This document shows, piece after piece, positions 26,239-34,765 of a DNA stretch of 64,000 nt (position 1 is its first letter; each line of letters starts with the position of its first letter). This DNA comes from Streptomyces ureilyticus (GTDB lineage: Bacteria > Actinomycetota > Actinomycetes > Streptomycetales > Streptomycetaceae). The DNA is taken from contig NZ_JAAKZX010000018.1 in assembly GCF_011045025.1 (NCBI RefSeq), forward strand, positions 18,180 through 82,179, written 5' to 3'. The notes beneath the pieces are model-generated. The model was not told where the DNA came from, did not search any database, and saw only the letters and a list, made by a program, of their open reading frames with translations. Made by a program: the position numbers and the translations under genes.

Positions 26239-27219
26239 ATGCGTGCGATCACGATTCCTGAACCTGGCGGGCCCGAGGCACTGGTGTGGGACGCGGTCCC
26301 GGATCCGGTGCCCGGAGAGGGCGAAGTGCTGGTCGAGGTGGTGGCCGGGGCGGTCAACCGCGCCGATCTCCTCCAGCGGCAGGGCTTCTACGACCCACCG
26401 CCCGGCACCTCCCCGTACCCGGGACTCGAATGTTCCGGACGCATCGCCGCGCTCGGCCCCGGCGTCTCGGGATGGGCCGTCGGCGACGAGGTGTGCGCGC
26501 TGCTCGTGGGCGGCGGGTACGCCGAGAAGGTCGCCGTACCGGCAGGACAGCTGCTGCCCGTACCCGAGGGCATCGGGCTTCAGCAGGCGGCCGCGCTGCC
26601 GGAGGTGACCTGCACCGTCTGGTCCAACGTTTTCATGATTTCCCACCTCCGCCCCGGCGAGACCCTCCTCGTGCACGGCGGAGCGAGCGGCATCGGCACC
26701 ATGGCGATCCAGCTGGCCAAGGCGGTCGGCGCGAAGGTCGCCGTCACGGCGGGCAGCAAGGAGAAGCTGGACCACTGCGCCGATCTGGGCGCGGATGTGC
26801 TGATCAACTACCGCGAGCAGGACTTCGTCAAGGAGATCAGGACCGCTACGGACGGTGCGGGCGCGGACGTCATCCTCGACATCATGGGCGCCAAGTACCT
26901 GGACCGGAACGTCAAGGCGCTCGCCACCAACGGCCGCCTCGCGATCATCGGCCTGCAGGGCGGCGTCAAGGGCGAGCTGAACCTCGCCGCGCTCCTGGGC
27001 AAGCGGGCCGCCATCACCGCGACCTCGTTGCGGGGCCGGCCCGTCGCAGAGAAGGCGGCGATCGTCGCGGCCGTACGCGAGCACGTCTGGCCGCTGATCT
27101 CCGGCGGCCATGTACGCCCGGTCGTCGACCGTGAGCTGCCGATGAGCGAGGCAGCCGCGGCGCACCGCGTGCTGGAGGAGAGCGGGCACATCGGGAAGGT
27201 GCTGCTGACGCTCCCGTAA
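26239..27219 (+). CDS. NAD(P)H:quinone oxidoreductase, PIG3 type
   Basis: 326 residues from ATG 26239, ten bases after the channel gene. This is a zinc-free medium-chain dehydrogenase: GroES-like N-terminus with AGAVNRADLLQRQGFYDPPP, then the NADPH-binding HGGASGIGTMAIQLAKAVGA. FYDPPPGTSPYPGLE and the C-terminal HIGKVLLTLP match the PIG3 quinone oxidoreductase subgroup. It probably reduces quinones or enones with NADPH. The physiological substrate is unknown. Confidence 0.9.
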   Translation: MRAITIPEPGGPEALVWDAVPDPVPGEGEVLVEVVAGAVNRADLLQRQGFYDPPPGTSPYPGLECSGRIAALGPGVSGWAVGDEVCALLVGGGYAEKVAVPAGQLLPVPEGIGLQQAAALPEVTCTVWSNVFMISHLRPGETLLVHGGASGIGTMAIQLAKAVGAKVAVTAGSKEKLDHCADLGADVLINYREQDFVKEIRTATDGAGADVILDIMGAKYLDRNVKALATNGRLAIIGLQGGVKGELNLAALLGKRAAITATSLRGRPVAEKAAIVAAVREHVWPLISGGHVRPVVDRELPMSEAAAAHRVLEESGHIGKVLLTLP

Positions 27220-27249
27220 GACAGCTTCAGCGCCCTGCCCTGCGGCGTC

Positions 27250-27732
27250 TCAGCCGCGCCGTACGCGCAGGCCGAGGAACGCGAGTCCCAGGCCGAGCCC
27301 GATGAGCACCAGGCCGCTGCCCAGGGAGAACACGCGCCACACGGGTTCCGAGGAAGAGGACGACGGCGCGGCGTGCCGTGACGGCTCAGGGCCCACGTCG
27401 GCGCCCACGTCGGCGTCGACGCCGGTCTCCGGGCCGACCGGGATATCCGGCACTTCGGGGACGCCGGGGTCCATTTCCGTGCGTATGCCGGGGGCTTCCT
27501 CCCCCGGTACCGCCTGCCGCCCCGGCCGCTGCCGCCCCACGCCCGCACCGCTGCCGGCGCGCGACTCGGCGGGGAGGGGGTCGACGGCGTACGAAGCAGC
27601 CGGCGGGGCGACCATCAAGGCGGACGGGGCGGACGGGGCGGACGACGCGTACGAGACAGGTGCGGGTGCCGTCCCCAGGACCAGCAGCAGGCCCCCTGTA
27701 CCCAGACCCAGCGTGCGAAGCCACGGAGTCAT
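27250..27732 (-). CDS. Small secreted membrane-anchored protein, unknown function
   Basis: 160 residues. A signal-peptide-like N-terminus (LRTLGLGTGGLLLVLGTAPA) is followed by an Ala/Pro/Gly-rich, acidic, low-complexity middle with a short repeat of Asp-Val-Gly-Ala-Asp. One C-terminal membrane helix (LGSGLVLIGLGLGLAFLGL) ends in Arg-Val-Arg-Arg-Gly. The design resembles surface proteins held by a C-terminal anchor, but there is no LPXTG motif. I do not recognise a family. It converges on the quinone oxidoreductase gene. Confidence 0.65.
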   Translation of the reverse strand: MTPWLRTLGLGTGGLLLVLGTAPAPVSYASSAPSAPSALMVAPPAASYAVDPLPAESRAGSGAGVGRQRPGRQAVPGEEAPGIRTEMDPGVPEVPDIPVGPETGVDADVGADVGPEPSRHAAPSSSSSEPVWRVFSLGSGLVLIGLGLGLAFLGLRVRRG

Positions 27733-27882
27733 GTCGGTGACCCCCTCCCGAAGCTCGGGCGCCCAGACGCATCAAGCGTCACACGCGCCCCGCATTCCGG
27801 CATCTGGTCGCATTCGGTGATGGATCTCTTTCGTGAGGGGGCACCAAGGTGGTGAGGTGTACGCGTGCGAGAGAATGGCGGC

Positions 27883-28422
27883 ATGGAGATGCCGAGGAAC
27901 GAAAGGTCGCCGGAGAACCCACAGATCCTGGTCGTGGGCCAGGACGGTATGGCTCTCGGTGGCGGAGGAGACGACGACTCCCGCGAGGTCCCGGTGACGG
28001 AGATGGTGGAGCAGCCCGCCAAGGTCATGCGCATCGGGAGCATGATCAAGCAGCTGCTGGAGGAGGTGCGGGCGGCACCTCTGGACGAGGCGAGCCGGGT
28101 CCGCCTCAAAGAGATCCACGCCAGCTCGGTGAAGGAGCTGGAGGACGGTCTCGCTCCCGACCTCGTCGAGGAACTGGAGCGGCTGTCCCTGCCGTTCACG
28201 GAACAGGCGGTCCCCTCCGACGCGGAGTTGCGCATCGCGCAGGCCCAGTTGGTGGGCTGGCTGGAGGGCCTCTTCCACGGAATCCAGACGACCCTGTTCG
28301 CCCAGCAGATGGCGGCCCGCGCCCAGCTGGAGCAGATGCGCCGCGCCCTGCCGCCGGGGGTCGGCGGCGAGGGCGACGAAGAGCCGCCCATGGGCGGCCG
28401 CTCGGGCGGGCCGTACCTGTGA
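27883..28422 (+). CDS. bpa: Bpa: bacterial proteasome activator (DUF2587)
   Basis: 179 residues from ATG 27883; GTG 27865 and ATG 27889 are alternatives. The helical core with VMRIGSMIKQLLEEVRAAPL and LVGWLEGLFHGIQTTLFAQQ matches Bpa/PafE. The C-terminus ends GPYL, a form of the GQYL motif that docks into the 20S proteasome. Bpa forms a 12-subunit ring that opens the proteasome gate without ATP and lets it degrade unfolded substrates such as HspR. The flexible N-terminus is acidic. It stands alone here and is followed by a bidirectional terminator. Confidence 0.92.
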   Translation: MEMPRNERSPENPQILVVGQDGMALGGGGDDDSREVPVTEMVEQPAKVMRIGSMIKQLLEEVRAAPLDEASRVRLKEIHASSVKELEDGLAPDLVEELERLSLPFTEQAVPSDAELRIAQAQLVGWLEGLFHGIQTTLFAQQMAARAQLEQMRRALPPGVGGEGDEEPPMGGRSGGPYL

Positions 28423-28484
28423 GCGCGGCACAGGTAGAGGCGTAGGTGTAGATCCGTACACGTAAAGCGGCGGCGCGCAGACGA

Positions 28485-28514
28485 AAGGGGCCCGGCATGG
28501 ATGCCGGGCCCCTT
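28485..28514. terminator. Bidirectional terminator between bpa and kinase gene
   Basis: AAGGGGCCCGGCAT and ATGCCGGGCCCCTT, a perfect 14-bp stem with a two-base loop, between two convergent genes. Confidence 0.85.
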
Positions 28515-28595
28515 CGCGTGGCCGTTCGCATGTCAAGCCGCTTGCGTGTCCGTCCCGGCCTGTCTGTCTGTCCGGAGGATCAGCGGTCCGGAGGA

Positions 28596-30233
28596 TCAGG
28601 CAGGATTGCCCGTCGAGACGCCGAGTTCGATCTTGGGCATATTGTTGGGGTCGACGTCGGTGTCCTTCGCGGGGAACTGGTTCATGATCGTGCCGTCGCC
28701 GTAGGTGTTCTCTTCGACCGGCTTCTCCGAGTACTGCCAGCCCGCCTGCTGCATGCACTTCTTCACCGAGTCGATGTTCTTGAAGGTGAAGTCGGGCAGT
28801 TTGATCTTGTTGGGGTCGTTGTACGACTCGTCCGGCTCCGTGCACTCGTCCGGCTCCATCGTCTTCGACGGGTCCGGTCCCTTGTACCCGGCCTCCTGCT
28901 GCTGCGTAGGCGAGGCGCTGGCGTCGCCGCCACCGCCCTCCTCGTCGCCGCCCATGTTCAGCGCCACGATCAGGCTGACGACGGCGGTGAGCGCGACGAT
29001 GGCCGAGCCGATGATCACCGGCAGGTTGCTCTTGCGGCCGCCGCCGCCCGGGGAGGGCGCCGAGGGCTGCTGCGGGGAGATCGTGTACGGCGGCGGGGTC
29101 GACATGCCCTGCTGCGGGGAGTACGCCGCGGTCTGCGCAGGCGTCGGGTAGCCGCCCTGCTGGGGATAGCCGTAGGCCGGGGACTGCGGCGCGGGCGAGG
29201 GCGTCGGCGGGCCGTACGGACTAGGCGTGTACGGCGTCTGGACGTTCCCCGACGCGCTCGGGCCCGTCTGGTCGACCGGCGGGAAGACCGCGGAGCCGAC
29301 CCCGGCGCCGCTCGACGTCTGCGCGCCCGGGACGATGCTCGGCGCGGCCGTGTGCAGCGACTGGGCCACGCGCTGGCACTCGTCGCGCATCGCCTCGGCG
29401 CTCGGGAAGCGCTCGTTCGGGTTCTTCTTCAGCGCGCGGGCGATCAGTGAGTCCACGGCCGGCGGCAGCGAGCGGTTGATCGAGGAGGGCGCGACGGGCT
29501 CCTCCTGGACGTGTGCGTACGCGATCGCGAGCGGCGAGTCCGCCTCGAACGGGAGCCGCCCGGTGACCAGTTGGAAGAGCATGATGCCGACGGAGTACAG
29601 GTCCGAGCGGGCGTCCACGCCCCGGCCCAGCGCCTGCTCCGGCGAGAGGTACTGCGGGGTGCCGACCACCATGCCGGTCTGGGTCATGGAGGTGACGCCG
29701 GACTGCATGGCGCGGGCGATGCCGAAGTCCATCACCTTGACGACGTTCCGCTTCGTCATCATCACGTTGCCCGGCTTGATGTCGCGGTGGACGAGGCCCA
29801 TCTCGTGGCTGATCTCCAGCGCCGCCAGCACATCCGCGGTGATCTTCAGTGCCTTGTCGGAGGGCATCGCGCCGTACTGCGCCATGTCCGCATCGAGGAC
29901 GGAGCCGAGCGGCTTGCCCTCGATGTACTCCATGACGATGTACGGCGTGGTCACACCGTCAAGATCGTCCTCGCCGGTGTCGAAGACCGAGACGATGTTC
30001 GTGTGCGTGAGTTTCGCCACTGCCTGGGCCTCGCGGCGGAAGCGCTCGCGGAAGGCTTGTTCGCGTCCCAGCTCTGTGTGAAGTGTCTTGATCGCTACTT
30101 GTCGGTCGAGCACCGAGTCGTATGCGAGATGGACCGAGGCCATGCCGCCTTCGCCGAGCAGATCACGCAGCTGATAGCGGCCGCCGGCGACCGCACGCCC
30201 CGCGTACCGGCCCTGTGCGCCGTCCTGGCTCAT
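28596..30233 (-). CDS. Transmembrane Ser/Thr protein kinase with one PASTA-like domain
   Basis: 545 residues from ATG 30233. The kinase domain (about 15-275) shows LGEGGMASVH (glycine loop), AIKTL (Lys), HRDIKPGNVMM (catalytic loop), DFGIAR and GTPQYLSPEQ. A Pro/Gln/Tyr-rich linker leads to one membrane helix (VIIGSAIVALTAVVSLIVAL). The outside tail is Asp/Glu-rich and ends with a single PASTA-like repeat (KLPDFTFKNIDSVKKCM to IMNQFPAKDTDVD). PASTA domains bind peptidoglycan fragments. It resembles PknB but has only one repeat. It diverges from the second kinase across 335 bp. Confidence 0.92.
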   Translation of the reverse strand: MSQDGAQGRYAGRAVAGGRYQLRDLLGEGGMASVHLAYDSVLDRQVAIKTLHTELGREQAFRERFRREAQAVAKLTHTNIVSVFDTGEDDLDGVTTPYIVMEYIEGKPLGSVLDADMAQYGAMPSDKALKITADVLAALEISHEMGLVHRDIKPGNVMMTKRNVVKVMDFGIARAMQSGVTSMTQTGMVVGTPQYLSPEQALGRGVDARSDLYSVGIMLFQLVTGRLPFEADSPLAIAYAHVQEEPVAPSSINRSLPPAVDSLIARALKKNPNERFPSAEAMRDECQRVAQSLHTAAPSIVPGAQTSSGAGVGSAVFPPVDQTGPSASGNVQTPYTPSPYGPPTPSPAPQSPAYGYPQQGGYPTPAQTAAYSPQQGMSTPPPYTISPQQPSAPSPGGGGRKSNLPVIIGSAIVALTAVVSLIVALNMGGDEEGGGGDASASPTQQQEAGYKGPDPSKTMEPDECTEPDESYNDPNKIKLPDFTFKNIDSVKKCMQQAGWQYSEKPVEENTYGDGTIMNQFPAKDTDVDPNNMPKIELGVSTGNPA

Positions 30234-30568
30234 GTTCTGCGTCCCCCATTGGCGTGCGCCGTCGCGCGGGCGAAAGCTGCTGATGTGCTCCCGCGGTCGG
30301 TGATCCTTTGACCCATTCCCGGCCAAGTCTGCCGGAGGGCACTGACACGTCAAGCGCGGTGCCCGATCCGTGACCGTACGCGAAAGAAGCGTCGCGGAAG
30401 CGTTACAGGTGCCGTGCGGTCGGTACACAGAATTTGCACCCGAAGACCGGCTACGGGTTTCATGACCCGTCCATCTCGGACCGGCGCCTCGTGTGGAGGC
30501 TGTAGCGTGGCCCGTTGGAGACGGTAACAACCACCGCGCGGACGCGGGTGAAACGACGGCGAGGACTG
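30234..30568. other. Divergent promoter region of the two kinase genes
   Basis: 335 gene-free bases between the two kinase starts. I see a weak dyad CGGGT-TTCATG-ACCCG (30452-30467) and no clear sigma-factor consensus. Both kinase promoters must lie here. Confidence 0.5.
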
Positions 30569-32137
30569 ATGGCACAGCAGCAGCGCGCTCAGGGCCCGTC
30601 CGACCCCGAGGCGACTGGCGGCGGTATGTCAGATGCGCCGGACATGTGGGGTAACGGCGGGCTTGTCGGGGATGGCCGGTATCGGCTGACCCGCAGACTC
30701 GGCCGGGGCGGCATGGCCGAGGTATTCGCAGCCGAGGACGTACGCCTGGGACGCACGGTCGCGGTCAAGCTGCTCCGCTCCGACCTGGCCGAGGACCCGG
30801 TGTCCAAGGCCCGCTTCACGCGCGAGGCCCAGTCGGTGGCGGGCCTCAACCACCATGCGGTGGTGGCGGTCTACGACTCCGGCGAGGACACGTTCGCCGG
30901 CAACACCGTGCCGTACATCGTCATGGAGCTCGTCGAGGGCCGCACGATCCGCGATCTGCTGATCAACGCCGAGGCCCCCGGCCCCGAGCAGGCGCTGATC
31001 ATCGTCTCCGGTGTGCTTGAGGCGCTGGCGTACTCGCACCAGCACGGCATCGTGCACCGCGACATCAAGCCCGCGAACGTGATCATCACCAACACCGGTG
31101 CGGTGAAGGTGATGGACTTCGGCATCGCGCGCGCCCTGCACGGCGCGCAGTCGACGATGACCCAGACCGGCATGGTCATGGGCACGCCCCAGTACCTCTC
31201 GCCCGAGCAGGCGCTCGGCAAAGCGGTCGACCACCGCAGCGACCTGTACGCGACGGGCTGTCTGCTCTACGAACTTCTCGCGCTGCGGCCGCCGTTCACG
31301 GGTGAGACCCCGTTGTCGGTGGTCTACCAGCACGTCCAGGACATTCCGGTGCCTCCCTCCGAGGCCTCGGACGTGGCGCCGCCGGAGCTGGACGGACTGG
31401 TCATGCGCTCCCTCGCGAAGGAGCCGGACGACCGGTTCCAGACCGCCGAGGAGATGCGCGGCCTCGTCCAGTACGCGCTGCAGATGCTGTACGACCAGGG
31501 CGGCCACACCGGCACCTGGAACACCGGCCCCGTGATGCTGCACGAGGGCGGCAGCACCCCGGCGATGGGCATGGCGGGTACGAACGTCATGCCGCACCAG
31601 AGCGACTCGGGCACCTCTCAGATCCCGGCACCGATTCTGCCGAACCGCAGAGGTGACGACGGGGGCTTCGACGGCAACGGCCACGGCAACCGGGGCGGCG
31701 GGCGCGGCAAGCTGTGGATCCTGGCCGTGCTCGCGGTGATCGCCATCGGTGCGGGCGTCGCGCTGGCCCTCCAGGGCGACGGCGACGGCAGTGGCGGGGG
31801 CGGCGACCCCACGAAGTCGCCGACGACCTCGCAGACCGACAAGGACCCGACGCCGAGCGAGAGCCCCTCGTCCGAGGCGACGGACGAGGCCTCGCAGGAC
31901 GACGGTGCCGGCACGGGTGATGACCCGGACTACACGCCGCCGACGAACGACCCGACGGACGAGCCGTCCCAGGAGCCGTCGCAGGAGCCGACCGAGCCCA
32001 CGGACCAGCCCACGACTCCGCAGCCCTCGGAGACGGAGCCGACGGACGAGCCGACGGACGAACCGACGGACCCGGATCCCTCGCTGCCGTCGGAGGATCC
32101 GACGGACCCCGTCGACGATGGCACTACCGGCGGCTGA
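30569..32137 (+). CDS. Transmembrane Ser/Thr protein kinase with Pro/Thr-rich tail
   Basis: 522 residues from ATG 30569, with GAGGA eight bases upstream. Kinase motifs: LGRGGMAEVF, AVKLL, HRDIKPANVII, DFGIAR and GTPQYLSPEQ. One membrane helix near residue 385 (LWILAVLAVIAIGAGVALAL) leads to an outside tail of short repeats such as PTDEPTDEPTDP and EPSQEPSQEP. There is no PASTA domain. Such tails span the cell wall, but no sensor is visible. It is a paralogue of the divergent kinase at 28596. Confidence 0.92.
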   Translation: MAQQQRAQGPSDPEATGGGMSDAPDMWGNGGLVGDGRYRLTRRLGRGGMAEVFAAEDVRLGRTVAVKLLRSDLAEDPVSKARFTREAQSVAGLNHHAVVAVYDSGEDTFAGNTVPYIVMELVEGRTIRDLLINAEAPGPEQALIIVSGVLEALAYSHQHGIVHRDIKPANVIITNTGAVKVMDFGIARALHGAQSTMTQTGMVMGTPQYLSPEQALGKAVDHRSDLYATGCLLYELLALRPPFTGETPLSVVYQHVQDIPVPPSEASDVAPPELDGLVMRSLAKEPDDRFQTAEEMRGLVQYALQMLYDQGGHTGTWNTGPVMLHEGGSTPAMGMAGTNVMPHQSDSGTSQIPAPILPNRRGDDGGFDGNGHGNRGGGRGKLWILAVLAVIAIGAGVALALQGDGDGSGGGGDPTKSPTTSQTDKDPTPSESPSSEATDEASQDDGAGTGDDPDYTPPTNDPTDEPSQEPSQEPTEPTDQPTTPQPSETEPTDEPTDEPTDPDPSLPSEDPTDPVDDGTTGG

Positions 32138-32399
32138 TCGGCCTCGAAGCACCCTCCACGCGCGCGTGCGGCCCGAAAACGGGCTCCACGCGCGCGTGCC
32201 GTTCGGGCGGCTTCCTGGCGCCCAGTGAGGGGCGCGGGGAGGGCGCGAGGCCAAGTGTGCTCACTGCTCCACCAAGGCGAACTCTTCCCGTCCCCTGGGT
32301 GACCGGGATAACGTGCCGGTGTTCCGGCCTCCTGCAAGGCTGTGACCAGCGGCTGTTCCCGACCTGCGCGATCTGTTAGGAAATCCGACTAAAAACTAC

Positions 32400-32411
32400 T
32401 TGGATATCCAA
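32400..32411. promoter_or_regulatory. 12-bp palindrome in AT-rich promoter region of the second bkd operon
   Basis: TTGGATATCCAA is a perfect palindrome. It lies between a wider dyad, GACCTGCG (32361-32368) and CGCAGGTC (32419-32426), in the most AT-rich stretch of the region. It is a likely regulator or promoter site; the binding protein is unknown. Confidence 0.5.
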
Positions 32412-32499
32412 ACAAAATCGCAGGTCAGGAGGGGTTTCCCACGGGTGTGGGGCACTGGGTAACGTGCTTGTTGCAGGGCGCTCGCCGGGGCACCTGTCA

Positions 32500-32551
32500 C
32501 GCCTGTTCCCGGCCGAGGGCACCTACCCGTGCACGGGTACTGGAACAGGCG
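32500..32551 (+). promoter_or_regulatory. Nested hairpin in the leader of the second bkd operon
   Basis: Outer stem CGCCTGTTCC (32500-32509) with GGAACAGGCG (32542-32551), perfect 10 bp. Inside it is a self-complementary 16-mer TACCCGTGCACGGGTA (32524-32539). It ends 54 bases before the GTG start, so it could form in the mRNA leader if transcription starts at or before the AT-rich region. Confidence 0.5.
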
Positions 32552-32605
32552 AGCCGCACTGGTCACCCGGCAATCCCGGGGGGCCGGACCGACGGAGGAG
32601 CACAC

Positions 32606-33772
32606 GTGACCGTGGAGAGCACTGCCGCGCGCAAGCCGCGACGCAGCGCCGGTACGAAACGCACCAGCGCCAAGAAGCCACCGAGCCCGAGCACCGAGCT
32701 CGTGCAGCTGTTGACGCCGGAGGGTAAACGCGTCAAGCACGCCGAGTACGACCCGTACGTCGCCGACATCACCCCCGAAGAGCTGCGCGGTCTGTACCGC
32801 GACATGGTGCTCACCCGCCGCTTCGACGCCGAGGCGACCTCGCTGCAGCGTCAGGGCGAACTGGGCCTATGGGCCTCGCTGCTCGGCCAGGAGGCCGCCC
32901 AGATCGGCTCCGGGCGGGCCCTGCGCGACGACGACTACGTCTTCCCGACCTACCGCGAGCACGGCGTCGCCTGGTGCCGCGGCGTCGACCCGACCAATCT
33001 GCTCGGCATGTTCCGCGGCGTGAACAACGGCGGCTGGGACCCCAACAGCAACAACTTCCACCTCTACACGATCGTCATCGGCTCGCAGACCCTGCACGCC
33101 ACCGGCTACGCGATGGGCGTGGCCAAGGACGGCGCGGACTCGGCCGTGATCGCGTACTTCGGAGACGGCGCCTCCAGCCAGGGCGATGTTGCCGAATCGT
33201 TCACCTTCTCCGCGGTCTACAACGCACCCGTCGTGTTCTTCTGCCAGAACAACCAGTGGGCCATCTCCGAGCCCACCGAGAAGCAGACCCGCGTCCCGCT
33301 CTACCAGCGCGCACAGGGCTACGGCTTCCCGGGCGTACGCGTCGACGGCAATGACGTACTGGCTTGCCTGGCCGTCACCAAGTGGGCCCTGGAGCGGGCC
33401 CGCCGGGGCGAGGGACCCACGCTCGTCGAGGCGTTCACGTACCGCATGGGCGCGCACACCACCTCCGACGACCCGAGCCGCTATCGGCACGACGACGAGC
33501 GGATTTCGTGGGAGGCGAAGGACCCGATCCAGCGCCTGCGCAGCTATCTCGCGTCCGAAACTGACACGGATGAGGGATTTTTCGGGGAACTCGAAGCCGA
33601 GAGCGAGGCGTTGGGCAGGCGAGTGCGCGAAGTGGTACGTGCCATGCCGGACCCGGACCACTTCGCCATCTTCGAGAACGTGTACGCGGACGGGCACGCG
33701 CTCGTCGACGAGGAGCGGGCCCAGTTCGCCGCCTACCAGGCGTCGTTCGTTGCGGAAGGGGAGGGTGAGTAG
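32606..33772 (+). CDS. bkdA: 2-oxoacid dehydrogenase E1 alpha subunit (second bkd locus)
   Basis: 388 residues from GTG 32606 with ACGGAGGAG upstream. A basic Ala/Lys/Arg-rich N-terminus of 30 residues precedes the E1 alpha fold. The thiamine-diphosphate motif runs from GDGASSQGDVAESFTF to CQNNQW, and SLLGQEAAQIGSGRAL and RMGAHTTSDDPSRYR are typical. It decarboxylates a branched-chain 2-oxoacid or pyruvate together with the beta subunit two bases downstream. It is a paralogue of the protein at 19107; the two loci recall the paired bkd clusters known from Streptomyces avermitilis, which supply branched starter units. Confidence 0.92.
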   Translation: MTVESTAARKPRRSAGTKRTSAKKPPSPSTELVQLLTPEGKRVKHAEYDPYVADITPEELRGLYRDMVLTRRFDAEATSLQRQGELGLWASLLGQEAAQIGSGRALRDDDYVFPTYREHGVAWCRGVDPTNLLGMFRGVNNGGWDPNSNNFHLYTIVIGSQTLHATGYAMGVAKDGADSAVIAYFGDGASSQGDVAESFTFSAVYNAPVVFFCQNNQWAISEPTEKQTRVPLYQRAQGYGFPGVRVDGNDVLACLAVTKWALERARRGEGPTLVEAFTYRMGAHTTSDDPSRYRHDDERISWEAKDPIQRLRSYLASETDTDEGFFGELEAESEALGRRVREVVRAMPDPDHFAIFENVYADGHALVDEERAQFAAYQASFVAEGEGE

Positions 33773-33774
33773 CG

Positions 33775-34755
33775 ATGGCGGCAGAAAAGATGGCGCTGGC
33801 CAAGGCGATCAACGAATCGCTGCGTACGGCCCTCGACGCCGACCCCAAGGTCCTGATCATGGGCGAGGACGTCGGCAAGCTCGGCGGTGTCTTCCGGGTC
33901 ACCGACGGTCTGCAGAAGGACTTCGGCGAGGACCGGGTCATCGACACCCCGCTCGCCGAGTCGGGCATCGTCGGCACGGCGATCGGCCTCGCGCTGCGCG
34001 GCTACCGCCCGGTGGTGGAGATCCAGTTCGACGGCTTCGTCTTCCCGGCGTACGACCAGATCGTCACGCAGCTCGCGAAGATGCACGCGCGGGCGCTCGG
34101 CAAGATCAAGATGCCGGTCGTCATCCGCATTCCGTACGGCGGCGGAATCGGCGCCGTCGAGCACCACTCGGAGTCCCCGGAGGCGCTGTTCGCGCATGTG
34201 GCGGGCCTGAAGGTGGTCTCGCCGTCGAACGCGAGCGACGCCTACTGGATGATGCAGCAGGCCATCCACAGCGACGACCCGGTGATCTTCTTCGAGCCCA
34301 AGCGGCGTTACTGGGACAAGGCCGAGGTCGACCCCGAGGCGATCCCCGGGCCGCTGCACAAGGCCCGTGTGGTGCGCGAGGGCAGCGACCTGACGCTTGC
34401 CGCGTACGGCCCGATGGTGAAGGTCTGCCAGGAGGCCGCGAACGCCGCCCAGGAGGAGGGCAAGTCGCTGGAGGTCCTGGACCTGCGCTCGGTCTCGCCG
34501 ATCGACTTCGACACCGTCCAGGCCTCGGTCCAGAAGACCGGCCGCCTGGTCGTGGTCCACGAGGCCCCGGTGTTCTTCGGCTCCGGAGCGGAGATCGCCG
34601 CGCGCATCACGGAGCGGTGCTTCTACCACCTGGAGGCACCCGTCCTGAGGGTCGGCGGCTACCACGCCCCGTATCCGCCGGCGCGCCTGGAGGACGAGTA
34701 CCTGCCGGGCCTGGACCGGGTGCTCGATGCCGTCGACCGCTCGCTGGCGTACTGA
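33775..34755 (+). CDS. bkdB: 2-oxoacid dehydrogenase E1 beta subunit (second bkd locus)
   Basis: 326 residues from ATG 33775, two bases after the E1 alpha stop, with GGGGAGGG upstream. Motifs are GEDVGKLGGVFRVTDGL, DTPLAESGIVGTAIGLA and VEIQFDGFVFPAYDQI, and the C-terminal VVVHEAPVFFGSGAEIA. It forms the E1 heterotetramer with the preceding protein. Confidence 0.94.
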   Translation: MAAEKMALAKAINESLRTALDADPKVLIMGEDVGKLGGVFRVTDGLQKDFGEDRVIDTPLAESGIVGTAIGLALRGYRPVVEIQFDGFVFPAYDQIVTQLAKMHARALGKIKMPVVIRIPYGGGIGAVEHHSESPEALFAHVAGLKVVSPSNASDAYWMMQQAIHSDDPVIFFEPKRRYWDKAEVDPEAIPGPLHKARVVREGSDLTLAAYGPMVKVCQEAANAAQEEGKSLEVLDLRSVSPIDFDTVQASVQKTGRLVVVHEAPVFFGSGAEIAARITERCFYHLEAPVLRVGGYHAPYPPARLEDEYLPGLDRVLDAVDRSLAY

Positions 34756-34765
34756 GGAGAGGGTC

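Larger units (their letters stand above)
32138..32605 (+). other. Long upstream region of the second bkd operon
   Basis: 468 gene-free bases. It begins with two copies of CTCCACGCGCGCGTGC (32154-32169, 32184-32199), with a short hairpin GCCCGAAAACGGGC (32171-32184) between them that may end the kinase transcript. An AT-rich dyad region at 32361-32426 and a structured segment at 32500-32551 follow; both are listed separately. The unusual length and structure suggest regulated expression. Confidence 0.6.

Noticed and set aside
30864..30869. Possible CRISPR or phage genes in the window
   Set aside because: No spaced identical repeats of CRISPR size, no cas-like genes and no phage structural genes were seen anywhere; the short tandem repeats found are of 8 and 19 bp without spacers.
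32464..32727. A GTG-started frame through the bkd leader that could be a leader peptide (VLVAGRS...)
   Set aside because: It runs 120 bases past the E1 alpha start without stopping, has few branched-chain codons and no good ribosome binding site, so it does not fit an attenuator peptide.
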